Under the pieces are notes generated by a model, which worked only from the letters and a program-made list of their open reading frames with translations, did no database searches and was not told the DNA's origin. A stretch of DNA of 64,000 bases from assembly GCA_963698165.1 (NCBI GenBank), contig CAVOPT010000022.1, positions 168,615-232,614 on the forward strand, read 5' to 3'. The number at the start of each line of letters is the position of its first letter. The first letter of the stretch is position 1. The position numbers were made by a program, and so were the translations under genes. Source of the stretch: JAAYUJ01 sp963698165 (GTDB taxonomy: Bacteria; Desulfobacterota; Syntrophobacteria; Syntrophobacterales; Syntrophobacteraceae). Shown here in pieces: positions 44,420 through 54,141 of the stretch.

Positions 44420-46761
44420 GGGTGTCGCTCCTCTTGGACAGCACGCTTTGCGCCGTGCTGGTCATTGCCGTTCAACCTGAGCTTGATCAAGGCGTAAACG
44501 CCAATCGCGGCTGCCGACAAAACCGTGATTTCTCCCAAGGTGTCAAAGCCTCTGAAATCCACCAGGATGACGTTCACCACGTTGCGGCCCTTTGCAAGGA
44601 TGAGACTGTTTTCGGCGAAATAATCGACGATTTTGGACTTCCTCTCGGAAGCGGTGACGGCGAGGACGAGAATGGTGGTGACCGCCCCCCCGGAAAGGGC
44701 CACGACGGCGTCCCTGAACCGTTCGGATATACTGGAGAAGGCCTGGTACCTGGGGAGTTTGAGCAGCACCAGCACCAGGAGAATGACGGAGAGGGTTTCG
44801 ATGGCGAACTGGGTCATGGCAAGATCCGGAGCGCTGAAGAAGAGAAAGACCAGGGCCACGCCGTAGCCGACGACTCCCAGTGCAACGATGGCCACCAGCG
44901 GCGAGGAAGCCCTCACAACCACAAAGGTCGCGCCCAGGAGCACCAGGGCGATGATGACCTCATAGAGCCTCGTGTTCGTCCAGCGCTCCAGTCTCAGGCC
45001 GGGGATGTCGAGCCCGTCCCTTGCCAGGGACCAGGCCAGGAAGCCGGTGCTGGTGCCGATGACCATGAGTAGGTAGGCGTTCAAATACCCGCTCTGAAAA
45101 AAACGCGTCTGAACGCGGGCAAAGGTCTCCAACACCCGCAGGGAGGCGTCGTACAAAGCCGCGGGACCGTATTTCCGTGAGAAGTCGAGGTCGGCCAGGG
45201 ATTCCCTCACCCCGTCCCATTTCCAGAAGAGAATTCCTCCCAGGACGAGGGCAAGGACGCTCAGAAGGACCTTCAGGTCGAGTCCGTGCCACGGTGGAAG
45301 TTCAACGCTGACCGTTTGCCCGAGAGACGCCCAGACCGCGGGGGCGATGATGGGTGCCTGTATGAATTGTGGGGCCGATCCCAGAAACAGACCGAGACTC
45401 CCCAGAATCAGCGGGCCCATCCACATGCCGAAGGAAGCTTCGTGCGGCTCCTTCCGAAGGCGCGACATGCTACCAAAAAAAGGTCTCAACCCGACGATCC
45501 CCGCCATGGCGACCGAGGCGAGGCTCGTCCAGACCGCCGCGGAGGCGAGCAAACCGGGGAAAGGAGCATTGAGGGCCGAGTCAAGGAACATTTCCTTTCC
45601 GAGAAAACCCAGAAACGGAGGGACACCCGCGTTGGAGAGGAACAGGAGGAGAGCGGCGGCGCAGGTGATGGGCATGGCCTTGCGCAGCTGCCCCAGATCC
45701 ATCGCATTTCTCGTTCCCGCTCCGTGGTCGATGATTCCGGCAACGAGAAACAATCCCCCCTTGTACATGGAATGAGCCAGGAGGAAGACCATGCAGGCCT
45801 GAAGTGCCGTCGCCGTGCCCATGCCGATGAGTAAGATGAAAAGGCCCAGAGAGCTCACCGTCGTGTAAGCCAGGATTCGCTTCAGGTCCGTCTGAAAAAG
45901 GGCCAGCCAGGACCCCAGAACCATGGTCGTGGCCCCCATGGCCATGAGGGCGCCCTGCCACATTTCGGTCCCACCCAGGATGGGTGTGAACCGCGCCAGC
46001 AAATAGACTCCGGCTTTCACCATCGTGGCCGAATGGAGGTAAGTGCTCACGGGGGTCGGGGCTTCCATGGCATTGGGCAGCCAGAAATGAAAAGGGACCT
46101 GGGCGGACTTCGTTGCGGCGCCGATGAGGCAAAGGAAGACGATTGCTGGGTAGAGGGGCGATGCGGCAAGGTGCGGAGCCCTGTCCACCATGGCGGAAGC
46201 GTCGAAGGTCCCCGTGACCTGCTTCATGAGGAGAAAAGTCACGAGGAGGGTGAGGCCCCCCAGGCCGGTGACCAGAAGGGCCTGAAACGCGGATCGGCGG
46301 GCCGGCTCCCTCTCGTGGTCGAATCCTATGAGGAGGTAAGAGCTCACGCTGGTGAGCTCCCAGAAGACGAACACCCCGATGAGGTTGTCCGCCAGGACGA
46401 GTCCAAGCATGGACGCCATGAACACGAGGAGGGTGGAATAGAACTTGTCTGCATCCCTGTGCCCTCCGAGGTAGCTGCCGGAGTAGATACAGACCAGGGT
46501 GCCGATGGCGGTGATCATGAGGGCGAAAAGGAGGCTCAGACCATCGAGAAGAAAGGAGAGATCCATGCCGAGGTCGGAGAGCCAGGGATAACGACAAAAG
46601 ACCTTCTCCCCCGCCTGGATCTGGGGTATGAACTGGGCAAAGTACAGAAAGAGACCCGAAGGGAGCAGTCCCATGAGCCACCCGGCCCTTGAGGGGCCGA
46701 CCCTTGAGACCACGGGAGCCAGGATTGCTAGAGCGAATCCCGCGAGAACGGCTATCAGCAT
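44416..46761 (-). CDS. mrpA: Na+/H+ antiporter subunit MrpA (NuoL-like)
   Basis: A 781-residue, roughly twenty-helix protein, the largest Mrp subunit. The NuoL-like core carries FWELTSVSSYLLIGFDHERE (conserved Glu), GAATKSAQVPFHFWLPNAM and TMVKAGVYLLARF. The C-terminal ~200 residues hold the DUF4040/MbhE-like part (FSAPDLAMTQFAIETLSVIL). Start 46761 is set by GGAG 8 nt upstream. It heads a complete A-to-G operon, group-1 order, that exchanges external protons for internal Na+ and serves pH and salt homeostasis. Confidence 0.95.
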   Translation of the reverse strand: MLIAVLAGFALAILAPVVSRVGPSRAGWLMGLLPSGLFLYFAQFIPQIQAGEKVFCRYPWLSDLGMDLSFLLDGLSLLFALMITAIGTLVCIYSGSYLGGHRDADKFYSTLLVFMASMLGLVLADNLIGVFVFWELTSVSSYLLIGFDHEREPARRSAFQALLVTGLGGLTLLVTFLLMKQVTGTFDASAMVDRAPHLAASPLYPAIVFLCLIGAATKSAQVPFHFWLPNAMEAPTPVSTYLHSATMVKAGVYLLARFTPILGGTEMWQGALMAMGATTMVLGSWLALFQTDLKRILAYTTVSSLGLFILLIGMGTATALQACMVFLLAHSMYKGGLFLVAGIIDHGAGTRNAMDLGQLRKAMPITCAAALLLFLSNAGVPPFLGFLGKEMFLDSALNAPFPGLLASAAVWTSLASVAMAGIVGLRPFFGSMSRLRKEPHEASFGMWMGPLILGSLGLFLGSAPQFIQAPIIAPAVWASLGQTVSVELPPWHGLDLKVLLSVLALVLGGILFWKWDGVRESLADLDFSRKYGPAALYDASLRVLETFARVQTRFFQSGYLNAYLLMVIGTSTGFLAWSLARDGLDIPGLRLERWTNTRLYEVIIALVLLGATFVVVRASSPLVAIVALGVVGYGVALVFLFFSAPDLAMTQFAIETLSVILLVLVLLKLPRYQAFSSISERFRDAVVALSGGAVTTILVLAVTASERKSKIVDYFAENSLILAKGRNVVNVILVDFRGFDTLGEITVLSAAAIGVYALIKLRLNGNDQHGAKRAVQEERHP

Positions 46762-46813
46762 GGGAGAGTCTCCACGAGGTCTTGTCCGGTTTTCCGCCTT
46801 GAACCTGTCAAGC

Positions 46814-46843
46814 AAAGTACAGCCTGATCGGAAGCGGTGTCAA
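46814..46843 (-). promoter_or_regulatory. Candidate sigma-70 promoter of the mrp operon
   Basis: Reading on the minus strand: TTGACA (46838-46843), an 18-nt spacer, then TACTTT (46814-46819), about 53 nt before the mrpA start codon. The -35 is perfect and the -10 moderate. The divergent LOG-family gene begins 250 nt away. Confidence 0.55.
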
Positions 46844-47058
46844 GTCCATCAGGCCGGTTCCGGTGGCAACGGTTGTGACTATTCCCCGCCGGCTTTGCGT
46901 GGATCGGGGCGAGGGCGGCTGCGGCTCGTCACACAAATGTAACCCCGCCGGGATCATGGTGACACATTTTCATGATCTTGTTATGGGTAACGACGGTGTG
47001 TCACTGCTGCACCGGGGAACCGTGCAGCCTGAATCAAAATCTTGAAGGAGTTGAGTCA

Positions 47059-48129
47059 TTGCAAATCCAAGCGACTGAAGCACAATCAGCAGGACCGGTG
47101 GAGCTCCGTTTTTCCGGGGACAACGGGGAGGTGGATCGCATCATCGAACGTCTGATGGAGATCGTGGGTGGAATCCATCATCCTGATTTTGTGCGTGAAA
47201 TGATCCTCGCCGCTCTCAAGGCCGGGCAGGAAAACCAGGAAAAAGCGGACCTCAAGCTCATGAACTCGACCCTGAAGGAGCTCCGGTTCACTTCCAGGGT
47301 TTTCGGGCAGTACAAGGACACCAGGAAGGTTACCATCTTCGGTTCGGCGCGAGTGGACCCCAAAGCGCCCACATACGGTCTCGCCTCCCAACTGGGCCGC
47401 AAGCTCGCCGAAGCGGGATACATGGTGATCACGGGCGGTGGCGGGGGGATCATGCAGGCAGGGAACGAAGGGGCCGGTCCCGAAAAATCCTTCGGTGTGA
47501 GCATTCGGCTGCCCTTCGAGAATCAGCCCAACTACGTCGTCGAGGGCACACCGCGCAGCATCACCTACAAGTACTTTTTCAACAGGAAAGTGGCCTTCAT
47601 CAAGGAAGCCGATGCCGTGGCCCTTTTTCCCGGGGGGTTTGGAACCCTGGATGAAGCCATGGAAGTCCTCACCCTGTTGCAGACGGGCAAGCGCTATCCC
47701 ATCCCCCTCGTTTTGGTGGACGAACCCGGCGGGACGTACTGGTCCCACTGGAAGGTGTACCTGGAGAGGGAGTTGGTTGCGCGAGGGTACATCAGCCCCG
47801 ACGACCTGAGTCTCTTTAGCATGGTGCAGTCCACAGAGGAGGCCGTGAGGATCATCGACCGTTTCTACAGGCGCTATCACAGTCTGCGCTTTGTGGGGGA
47901 GAGGCTTGTCATCCGCATGCACTCCCCCCTGGACCCCGGGGATGTCTCCGCCATGAAGGCCCGGTTTGCCGAGATGCTCAATTCCAGGGGCGAGCTCTTT
48001 CTCTCGGATGCCCTGCCGGAAGAGGCCGACGAACCGCGCATCGCTCACCTGCCGCGATTGGTCCTTGACTTCAACCGAAGGGAGTACAGTCGTCTCCGTC
48101 AACTGATCGACAGCATCAACGACGCCTGA
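47059..48129 (+). CDS. LOG-family protein (Rossmann-fold nucleotide-binding, TIGR00730-like)
   Basis: A 356-residue protein whose central ~200 residues form the LOG fold: VTIFGSARVDP, GYMVITGGGGGIMQAGNEGA and the signature ALFPGGFGTLDEAME (PGGxGTxxE). LOG enzymes release free cytokinin bases from ribosyl monophosphates in plants and some bacteria; bacterial members generally act as nucleotide 5'-monophosphate phosphoribohydrolases of unclear purpose. N- and C-terminal extensions of ~75 residues each make it longer than the minimal family. The start is TTG at 47059, 8 nt after AAGGAG; the upstream frame is Cys-rich noise. Confidence 0.85.
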   Translation: MQIQATEAQSAGPVELRFSGDNGEVDRIIERLMEIVGGIHHPDFVREMILAALKAGQENQEKADLKLMNSTLKELRFTSRVFGQYKDTRKVTIFGSARVDPKAPTYGLASQLGRKLAEAGYMVITGGGGGIMQAGNEGAGPEKSFGVSIRLPFENQPNYVVEGTPRSITYKYFFNRKVAFIKEADAVALFPGGFGTLDEAMEVLTLLQTGKRYPIPLVLVDEPGGTYWSHWKVYLERELVARGYISPDDLSLFSMVQSTEEAVRIIDRFYRRYHSLRFVGERLVIRMHSPLDPGDVSAMKARFAEMLNSRGELFLSDALPEEADEPRIAHLPRLVLDFNRREYSRLRQLIDSINDA

Positions 48130-48497
48130 GGGGCTAGGGGAGGGGGAGAGCAAGTCAATCGGCTTCGCTGTGCCTCAACGGTTCGGAAAGTTATTTCACC
48201 GCTCTAAAAAGCATTTCACCGCTGAGCACGCTCAGAACGCGTCCAAAAAAGAGCTCATTTCCTACACATATCCGGGAATCCCACCCTAACGCCCACGAGT
48301 TACGCTACGAACAGCCACCCGGACGCCCGGGGCTACGCTACGAACAGTAGCATAGGGCCTTCTGCCCGTTGCACCTGCCAAACGGCCCATATCCTTCAAG
48401 GGGCGGAAAGATGGGCTTGCCCCAGGGAAGCTTTTTGAACACGCTCTGAGACAACAGATTGTGAGAAAAGACTCCCTGCGCTCTCGGCGCACTCCGC

Positions 48498-48610
48498 GGT
48501 GGATTCCAAGCTTTTCATCCTGTCGGGTACCCCGAGAGGGGCATGAGGGACTGCGGTGAGTTCCCATCCTTTCATTATTCCGGGTGTCCCGAAGGGCCTT
48601 GAGCGACTCC
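48498..48610. repeat. 55-nt-type dispersed intergenic repeat, tandem copies B and C
   Basis: Two units with 57-nt period: TTTTCATCCTGTC then GGGTACCCCGAGAGGGG, then CATGAGGGACTGC; and TTTCATTATTCC then GGGTGTCCCGAAGGGCC, then TTGAGCGACTCC. Both match copy A at 22715-22756. A separate direct repeat, (T/G)TACGCTACGAACAG (written here with its variable first base), occurs twice at about 48300-48350. The rest of 48130-48640 holds no supported gene. Confidence 0.5.
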
Positions 48611-48647
48611 TCCATAAGAACTACTTAAGCGATTGGCGCTTTCCTCC

Positions 48648-48676
48648 TTGACCGTCCAACGAGGCCCGTCTATATA
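48648..48676 (+). promoter_or_regulatory. Candidate sigma-70 promoter of carB
   Basis: TTGACC (48648-48653), a 17-nt spacer, then TATATA (48671-48676), giving a leader of about 105 nt before the carB start codon. Good match and spacing. Confidence 0.6.
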
Positions 48677-48787
48677 CTTTCCCTCACAAGAGCCGTATCG
48701 AACCTCTCCTGCCCATGGTCGGCTTTCCGCCCTTCCACTACTAATTATTTTAGTGACGCTAATTTGCGGTCAACGAGGTGAATCCGT

Positions 48788-51700
48788 ATGCCAAGACGCG
48801 AAGACATCAAGAAGGTGATGATCATCGGTTCGGGGCCCATCGTCATCGGACAGGCGTGTGAGTTCGATTACTCGGGAACTCAGGCCTGCAAGGCATTGAG
48901 GCAGCTCGGCTATGAAATCGTCCTGGTCAATTCCAACCCGGCCACCATCATGACGGATCCGGGGATGGCCGATGTGACCTACATCGAGCCGTTGACGGTG
49001 GAGGCCGTCACAGCGATCATCGCCAAGGAGCGCCCCGATGCAATCCTCCCGAACCTGGGAGGCCAAACGGGCCTGAACCTCACCGCCGAGCTGAACCGGC
49101 GGGGGATCCTCGAAGCATACGGTGTGAAAATCATCGGAGTGCTGGCTGACGCCATCGAGCGGGGTGAAGACCGCATCGCCTTCAAGGAGACCATGAATCG
49201 CCTCGGCATCGACATGCCGCAAAGCGAGCCTGCGTTCACCGTCGAGGAAGCCGAAGTCATCGCGTCGAACCTCGGGTATCCCGTGGTCATCCGGCCTGCG
49301 TACACCATGGGCGGAACCGGCGGAGGCCTGGTCTACAACGTGGAAGAACTGCGCACGGTGGCGGCACGGGGTCTTTCCGCGAGCCTCATCGGCCAGATCC
49401 TCATCGAGGAGTCGGTTCTCGGGTGGGAAGAGCTTGAGCTGGAAGTGGTGCGCGATGCCCGGAACCAGCGGATCACCGTTTGCTTCATCGAAAATGTGGA
49501 TGCCATGGGAATCCACACGGGTGACTCCTACTGCACCGCCCCCATGCTCACCATCGACCCGGCTCTTCAGGAACGCCTGCAGGAATATTCCTACGACATC
49601 GTCGAAGCCATCCAGGTGGTGGGCGGCACCAACATCCAGTTCGCCCACGACCCCAGGACGGGCCGCGTGGTGGTCATCGAGATCAACCCGAGGACTTCCC
49701 GGTCCTCAGCCCTTGCATCCAAGGCGACCGGTTTCCCCATCGCTCTCATTTCCGCAAGGCTTGCCGGTGGGCTCACCTTGGACGAAATTCCCTACTGGCG
49801 CGCGGGCACCCTGGAGAAGTACACCCCCTGGGGAGACTACGTGGTGGTCAAGTTCGCCCGCTGGGCCTTCGAGAAATTCAAGGGGGTCGAGGACAGGCTC
49901 GGCACCCAGATGCGGGCCGTCGGAGAAGTGATGAGCATCGGGAAGAACTACAAGGAGGCATTCCTCAAGTCCATCCGCTCCCTCGAGACTGGACGCTATG
50001 GCCTGGGATTTGCCAGGGACTTCTACGAAAGACCCCTGGAAGACCTGATGGAGCTCCTTTCTTCACCGACAAGCGAGCGCCAGTTCATCATGTACGAGGC
50101 CCTCCGCAAGGGGGCCGGCGTCCAGGCCCTTTACGAAAAGACCCACATCAAGCCCTGGTTCATCGAACAGATGAAAGAACTGGTGGATCTGGAAGAAGAG
50201 ATCCTCCGGCACAAGGGGAAAGCCCTGCCAGACGATCTCCTGGTCAAGGCCAAGAGGGACGGGTTTGCGGACCGTTATCTGTCCCAGCTCCTCGACATTC
50301 CCGAGAGGGAGATTCGGGAACGGCGCAAAAGCCTCGGCGTCGTTCACGCCTGGGATGCGGTCCCCGTGAGCGGTGTGGAGAACGCCGCCTACTACTATTC
50401 CACGTACAACGCTCCTGATTCCGTGCCCACCAGCGACCGCCGAAAGGTCATGGTCATCGGCGGGGGGCCCAACCGCATCGGCCAGGGGATCGAATTTGAC
50501 TACTGCTGCGTTCACGCGGCGTTCGCCCTGAGGGATGAGGGTTTTGAATCCATCATGGTCAACTGCAACCCCGAGACCGTCTCCACGGACTACGACACTT
50601 CGGACAAGCTCTATTTCGAACCGGTCACCGTGGAGGATGTGCTCGCCATTTACGAGAAGGAGAAACCCGAGGGGGTCGTCGTCCAGTTCGGGGGGCAGAC
50701 TCCCCTGAACATCACCAGGGAGCTGGCGGATGCGGGGGTGAGGATTCTGGGGACTTCGCCCGAGGCCATAGATCTGGCCGAGGACCGGGACCGATTTCGG
50801 CGGATGATGGAAAAACTGGGCATCCCCATGCCCGAGTCGGGCATGGCAAGTTCCCTGGAGGAGGCGCTGGAGGTGGCCGCAAGGATAGGCTATCCCCTCA
50901 TGGTCCGGCCATCGTATGTGCTCGGGGGGCGCGGGATGGAAATTGTCCACGACGGCGCCATGCTGCGGGAATACGTGGCGGCTGCCGTGGGAGTGACCCC
51001 AGACCGCCCCATCCTCATCGACAAGTTCCTCGAGAACGCCATTGAAGCGGAAGCCGATGCCGTCGCCGACGGGACGGACGCATTCGTGCCCGCGGTCATG
51101 GAGCACATCGAACTCGCCGGCATTCATTCGGGGGACTCGGCCTGCGTGATTCCACCCATCAGCATTCCCCCCAAGCATCTCGAAACGATCTACGAATTCA
51201 CGCGAAAGATCGCGGTGGAGCTCAAGGTGGTGGGGCTCATGAACATCCAGTACGCCATCGCCAACGACACGGTCTACGTCCTCGAGGCCAACCCGAGGGC
51301 GTCCAGAACGGTTCCCATCGTATCCAAGGTGTGCAACATTCCCATGGCCCGGCTGGCAACCCAGTTGATGCTCGGAAGGAAGGTCAAGGACCTGGGACTC
51401 AAGGGCAGGCAGATCCCTCACTTCGGGGTGAAAGAAGCGGTCTTTCCGTTCAACATGTTTCCCGAGGTGGACCCTGTTCTCGGTCCGGAGATGCGCTCCA
51501 CGGGTGAGGTCCTCGGAATGTCCAGCTCCTTCGGCAGGGCCTTCTTCAAGGCGGAGGAGGCGGCCCAGCAGCGGCTCCCCGTCGAGGGGAGCGTCCTCAT
51601 CACGGTTTCCGACGGTGAAAAACCTGGTGCCCTCCAGGTGGCCAAACGTTTCGAGGCCCTGGGCTTCACCATCAAGGCGACCCGAGGGACCTGCCGCTAC

Positions 51701-51991
51701 CTACGGGAAGGCGGCGTGAATGCCCAACCCATTGACAAGCTGCACGAAGGGCGCCCCAACATCGTGGATGCCATCAAAAACGGGGATATCCAGCTCGTCG
51801 TCAACACCCCGAGCGGAAAGGTCGGCAAGTACGACGATTCCTACATCCGCAAGGCGGCCATCACCTACAAGGTCCCCTACATCACCACGACGGCCGCGGC
51901 CATCGCTGCCGCTCGAGGCATTGAAGCCCACCGGCGGGGGGGCGACGTTGTGAAATCCCTTCAGGAATATCACGCGGGGATCCCGCAGTGA
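48788..51991 (+). CDS. carB: Carbamoyl-phosphate synthase large subunit
   Basis: A 1,067-residue, full-length enzyme built of two homologous ATP-grasp halves. The N-half begins KVMIIGSGPIVIGQACEFDY and the C-half KVMVIGGGPNRIGQGIEFDY; each has a glycine-rich ATP loop (IRPAYTMGGTGGG; VRPSYVLGGRGMEI). The last ~130 residues form the MGS-like allosteric domain (ITVSDGEKPGALQVAKRF). It makes carbamoyl phosphate from bicarbonate, ATP and the ammonia passed on by CarA, feeding arginine and pyrimidine synthesis. CarA is not adjacent. GAGGTG precedes the ATG by about 8 nt. Confidence 0.97.
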   Translation: MPRREDIKKVMIIGSGPIVIGQACEFDYSGTQACKALRQLGYEIVLVNSNPATIMTDPGMADVTYIEPLTVEAVTAIIAKERPDAILPNLGGQTGLNLTAELNRRGILEAYGVKIIGVLADAIERGEDRIAFKETMNRLGIDMPQSEPAFTVEEAEVIASNLGYPVVIRPAYTMGGTGGGLVYNVEELRTVAARGLSASLIGQILIEESVLGWEELELEVVRDARNQRITVCFIENVDAMGIHTGDSYCTAPMLTIDPALQERLQEYSYDIVEAIQVVGGTNIQFAHDPRTGRVVVIEINPRTSRSSALASKATGFPIALISARLAGGLTLDEIPYWRAGTLEKYTPWGDYVVVKFARWAFEKFKGVEDRLGTQMRAVGEVMSIGKNYKEAFLKSIRSLETGRYGLGFARDFYERPLEDLMELLSSPTSERQFIMYEALRKGAGVQALYEKTHIKPWFIEQMKELVDLEEEILRHKGKALPDDLLVKAKRDGFADRYLSQLLDIPEREIRERRKSLGVVHAWDAVPVSGVENAAYYYSTYNAPDSVPTSDRRKVMVIGGGPNRIGQGIEFDYCCVHAAFALRDEGFESIMVNCNPETVSTDYDTSDKLYFEPVTVEDVLAIYEKEKPEGVVVQFGGQTPLNITRELADAGVRILGTSPEAIDLAEDRDRFRRMMEKLGIPMPESGMASSLEEALEVAARIGYPLMVRPSYVLGGRGMEIVHDGAMLREYVAAAVGVTPDRPILIDKFLENAIEAEADAVADGTDAFVPAVMEHIELAGIHSGDSACVIPPISIPPKHLETIYEFTRKIAVELKVVGLMNIQYAIANDTVYVLEANPRASRTVPIVSKVCNIPMARLATQLMLGRKVKDLGLKGRQIPHFGVKEAVFPFNMFPEVDPVLGPEMRSTGEVLGMSSSFGRAFFKAEEAAQQRLPVEGSVLITVSDGEKPGALQVAKRFEALGFTIKATRGTCRYLREGGVNAQPIDKLHEGRPNIVDAIKNGDIQLVVNTPSGKVGKYDDSYIRKAAITYKVPYITTTAAAIAAARGIEAHRRGGDVVKSLQEYHAGIPQ

Positions 51992-52391
51992 GGCCAGGCC
52001 AAGGGCCTTTTCCCCGGCCTTCTCATGGCCCCGCGATTTTTCATGTGCGTCATGCATGTCGCCTATGCAGCAGATTCGATTGTGCCAAACCGCGGGCCTT
52101 GCGGTTGGACGACTCGCCTGGCGGGTCAAGAGCTCGGGGGAGGAATAATGGCTGAGTGCCCTTGCGCTGCGTTCTTGAAGCGTGTGTCGGAACCGACCGA
52201 AACTTTCAATCCACTTGATGATCATGGTCAGGAGGACGGCTGTCTTGTGTGTTGCGCGACTGGGTTCGGCTCCGCTAATATAATAACCTTTCGAACTGAG
52301 CAAGATTGAGGGGGGAATCGACGATCCAGAGACTGCCGGGTGAGCTGGCCTCAGCCGAGAGAGGACGGCTCCCGAACGGAAGGAGTGCTCT
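51992..52391. other. Intergenic region after carB with a weak promoter candidate
   Basis: 400 nt without a gene. Near its end TTGCGC (52252-52257), an 18-nt spacer and TAATAT (52276-52281) could serve the zinc-ribbon gene. A short GGCC-AAG-GGCC-TTTT hairpin just after carB could be a weak terminator. Confidence 0.35.
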
Positions 52392-53042
52392 ATGGGCCAG
52401 ATGAAATTTGCTGACAACTACAGTGATGTGTCCAGGGAATCGGGGGTCGATGCGGGGTTTCAATTTGAATTCTACTGCGAGCGCTGCAACGATACCTGGC
52501 GAACGGATTTCGTCCCTTATCGCAGTGGCCAGGCGTCGGGGTGGCTGGGGAAGGTCTCGGGCCTCCTCGGGGGAGCTTTGGGTTCTGTTGGGGATACGGT
52601 GGAGGGACTTGCCCAGGCGGGCTGGGCAAAGGCCAGGGATGCCGCCTTCAAGGAAGCGGTGGAGCAGGCGAAGGTTCATTTCCATCGCTGCGCCCGCTGC
52701 TACCAGTATGTGTGCGACAAGTGCTGGAATGTGGACAGCGGCCTTTGCATGCGCTGCGCTCCGGATGTGGAGGCGGAAATCGAGGCGGCCAGGGCCGAGG
52801 GCATGGTTTACGCGGCTGGTGAGAAGGCTGCCCTCGAGGGCATTCAGCAGGGAAAACAGAAAGATGTGAAAAAGAAGCGCCAGTTGGTTTGTCCCGAATG
52901 CGGGGAAAGCACCGGTGCCGGGAAGTTCTGCCAGTCATGTGGTCACAGGCTGGCAACAGAGCTCCAGTGCCCCGCATGCGAGGCCCAGGTTGCACTCAAC
53001 GCCAAGTTCTGCCCTGAATGCGGGGAGAAACTGACCACGTGA
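52392..53042 (+). CDS. Zinc-ribbon protein, unknown function
   Basis: A 216-residue protein with four pairs of CxxC-type motifs: CERCNDTW near the N-terminus, a central CARCYQYVCDKCW plus CMRC cluster, and two C-terminal zinc ribbons (CPECGESTGAGKFCQSCGH and CPACEAQVALNAKFCPECG). Between the first and second lies a Gly-rich stretch (GKVSGLLGGALGSVGD). It is probably a zinc-stabilised scaffold or nucleic-acid or protein contact module; no enzyme motif is seen. GGAAGGAG lies 6-7 nt before the ATG. Confidence 0.8.
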   Translation: MGQMKFADNYSDVSRESGVDAGFQFEFYCERCNDTWRTDFVPYRSGQASGWLGKVSGLLGGALGSVGDTVEGLAQAGWAKARDAAFKEAVEQAKVHFHRCARCYQYVCDKCWNVDSGLCMRCAPDVEAEIEAARAEGMVYAAGEKAALEGIQQGKQKDVKKKRQLVCPECGESTGAGKFCQSCGHRLATELQCPACEAQVALNAKFCPECGEKLTT

Positions 53043-53151
53043 GAAGCAGTGCTCCTTCTCCATGGCTTGCTTCTGGAGAACACCCTGGTGGTCCTGGGAG
53101 GCATCCGCATCTTCACGCGAGACTTCCCCGGAGTGCCCCGGACAGTATCCA

Positions 53152-53180
53152 TTGAAGCAAGACCCCCCTCGTGCTATCCT
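53152..53180 (+). promoter_or_regulatory. Candidate sigma-70 promoter of the SYLF gene
   Basis: TTGAAG (53152-53157), a 17-nt spacer and TATCCT (53175-53180), about 165 nt upstream of the next start codon. No gene is seen in the 300-nt gap. Confidence 0.4.
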
Positions 53181-53344
53181 CCCGGCTACCGTCCATGCCG
53201 TGGTCCACGACAGGAGCCCATGGACCCTTGGCGGCAGCGGGTCCGACGCCTGAAATGGGCTGCCGGGTGCGCCGGAACAGTTCTGGGGGAGAATTCAGGG
53301 GGTCCCGTATTTTCTTCGTGTGGCAGGAAAGGAGTGTGACAGTC

Positions 53345-54037
53345 ATGAAAAGCAGGGTTGCATGGATCATCGTCGCGGCGGTCCTGACCGTCCTGGGGGG
53401 CACGTTCCAGGTCCAGGCGGGGCCCACTGAAGTCAATCGGGTCCAGTCGGCCGTCGATGTCCTCAATGCCATCATGTCCATACCCGAAAATTCCATTCCA
53501 CCGTCGCTTCTGGACAATGCCTACGGCATCGCCGTCATCCCCAACGTCATCAAGGCCGGTTTCTTTCTAGGTGGCCGCTACGGCAAGGGGGTCCTGTGTG
53601 TCCACAAGGAGGGGGGAGGATGGGGAAATCCCCTCTTCATTTCCTTCATGGGGGGGAGTTTCGGATTTCAATTCGGAGCCCAGTCGACGGATGTCATCCT
53701 GGTATTCAAGAGCAACCGCAGCGTGGATGCCATAACGGGGGGTAAATTCACCCTGGGAGCGGATGCTTCCGTCGCGGCGGGTCCGGTGGGGCGCCATGCC
53801 GAGGCGAGCACGGACATCCAGCTTCGGTCGGAGATCTACAGCTATTCGCGGAGCCGGGGCCTTTTCGCAGGGGTCGCCCTGGAGGGCGCGGCCCTGCAGG
53901 TGGACTACCGGGCCAATTCCGCATTCTATAACACGGCCGGGATCCTTCCGGTGCAGATCCTGAAGAGCCCGGACCTCCAGGCACCTCCCGTCGCCGGCGA
54001 CCTCAGGGCAACCCTGGGGCGCTACGCCACGCGATGA
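53345..54037 (+). CDS. Exported lipid-binding SYLF-domain protein
   Basis: A 230-residue protein with a clear signal peptide (WIIVAAVLTVLGGTFQVQA) and a SYLF (DUF500/Ysc84) domain: IPPSLLDNAYGIAVIPNVIK, GGRYGKGVLCVHKEGGGWG, GGSFGFQFGAQSTDVILVF, and YSRSRGLFAGVALEGAALQV. In eukaryotes the domain binds phosphoinositides; the bacterial exported forms are of unknown role, presumably membrane-associated in the periplasm. ATG 53345 is preferred because it begins the signal peptide and follows GGAG; the longer upstream frame is not coding-like. Confidence 0.88.
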   Translation: MKSRVAWIIVAAVLTVLGGTFQVQAGPTEVNRVQSAVDVLNAIMSIPENSIPPSLLDNAYGIAVIPNVIKAGFFLGGRYGKGVLCVHKEGGGWGNPLFISFMGGSFGFQFGAQSTDVILVFKSNRSVDAITGGKFTLGADASVAAGPVGRHAEASTDIQLRSEIYSYSRSRGLFAGVALEGAALQVDYRANSAFYNTAGILPVQILKSPDLQAPPVAGDLRATLGRYATR

Positions 54038-54141
54038 GCAAGGGAGAACCTCCCCGGTGCCCCCGGACCCGGCCTGTCGGCGTCGTCCTCCCGGGCTGCC
54101 GGGAACTTTCGGCTTCTTGAAAGGAAATACCGCTTCCGTCC

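Noticed and set aside
50063..51421. 452-codon minus-strand open frame opposite carB
   Set aside because: Antisense shadow of carB, with no coding signature of its own.
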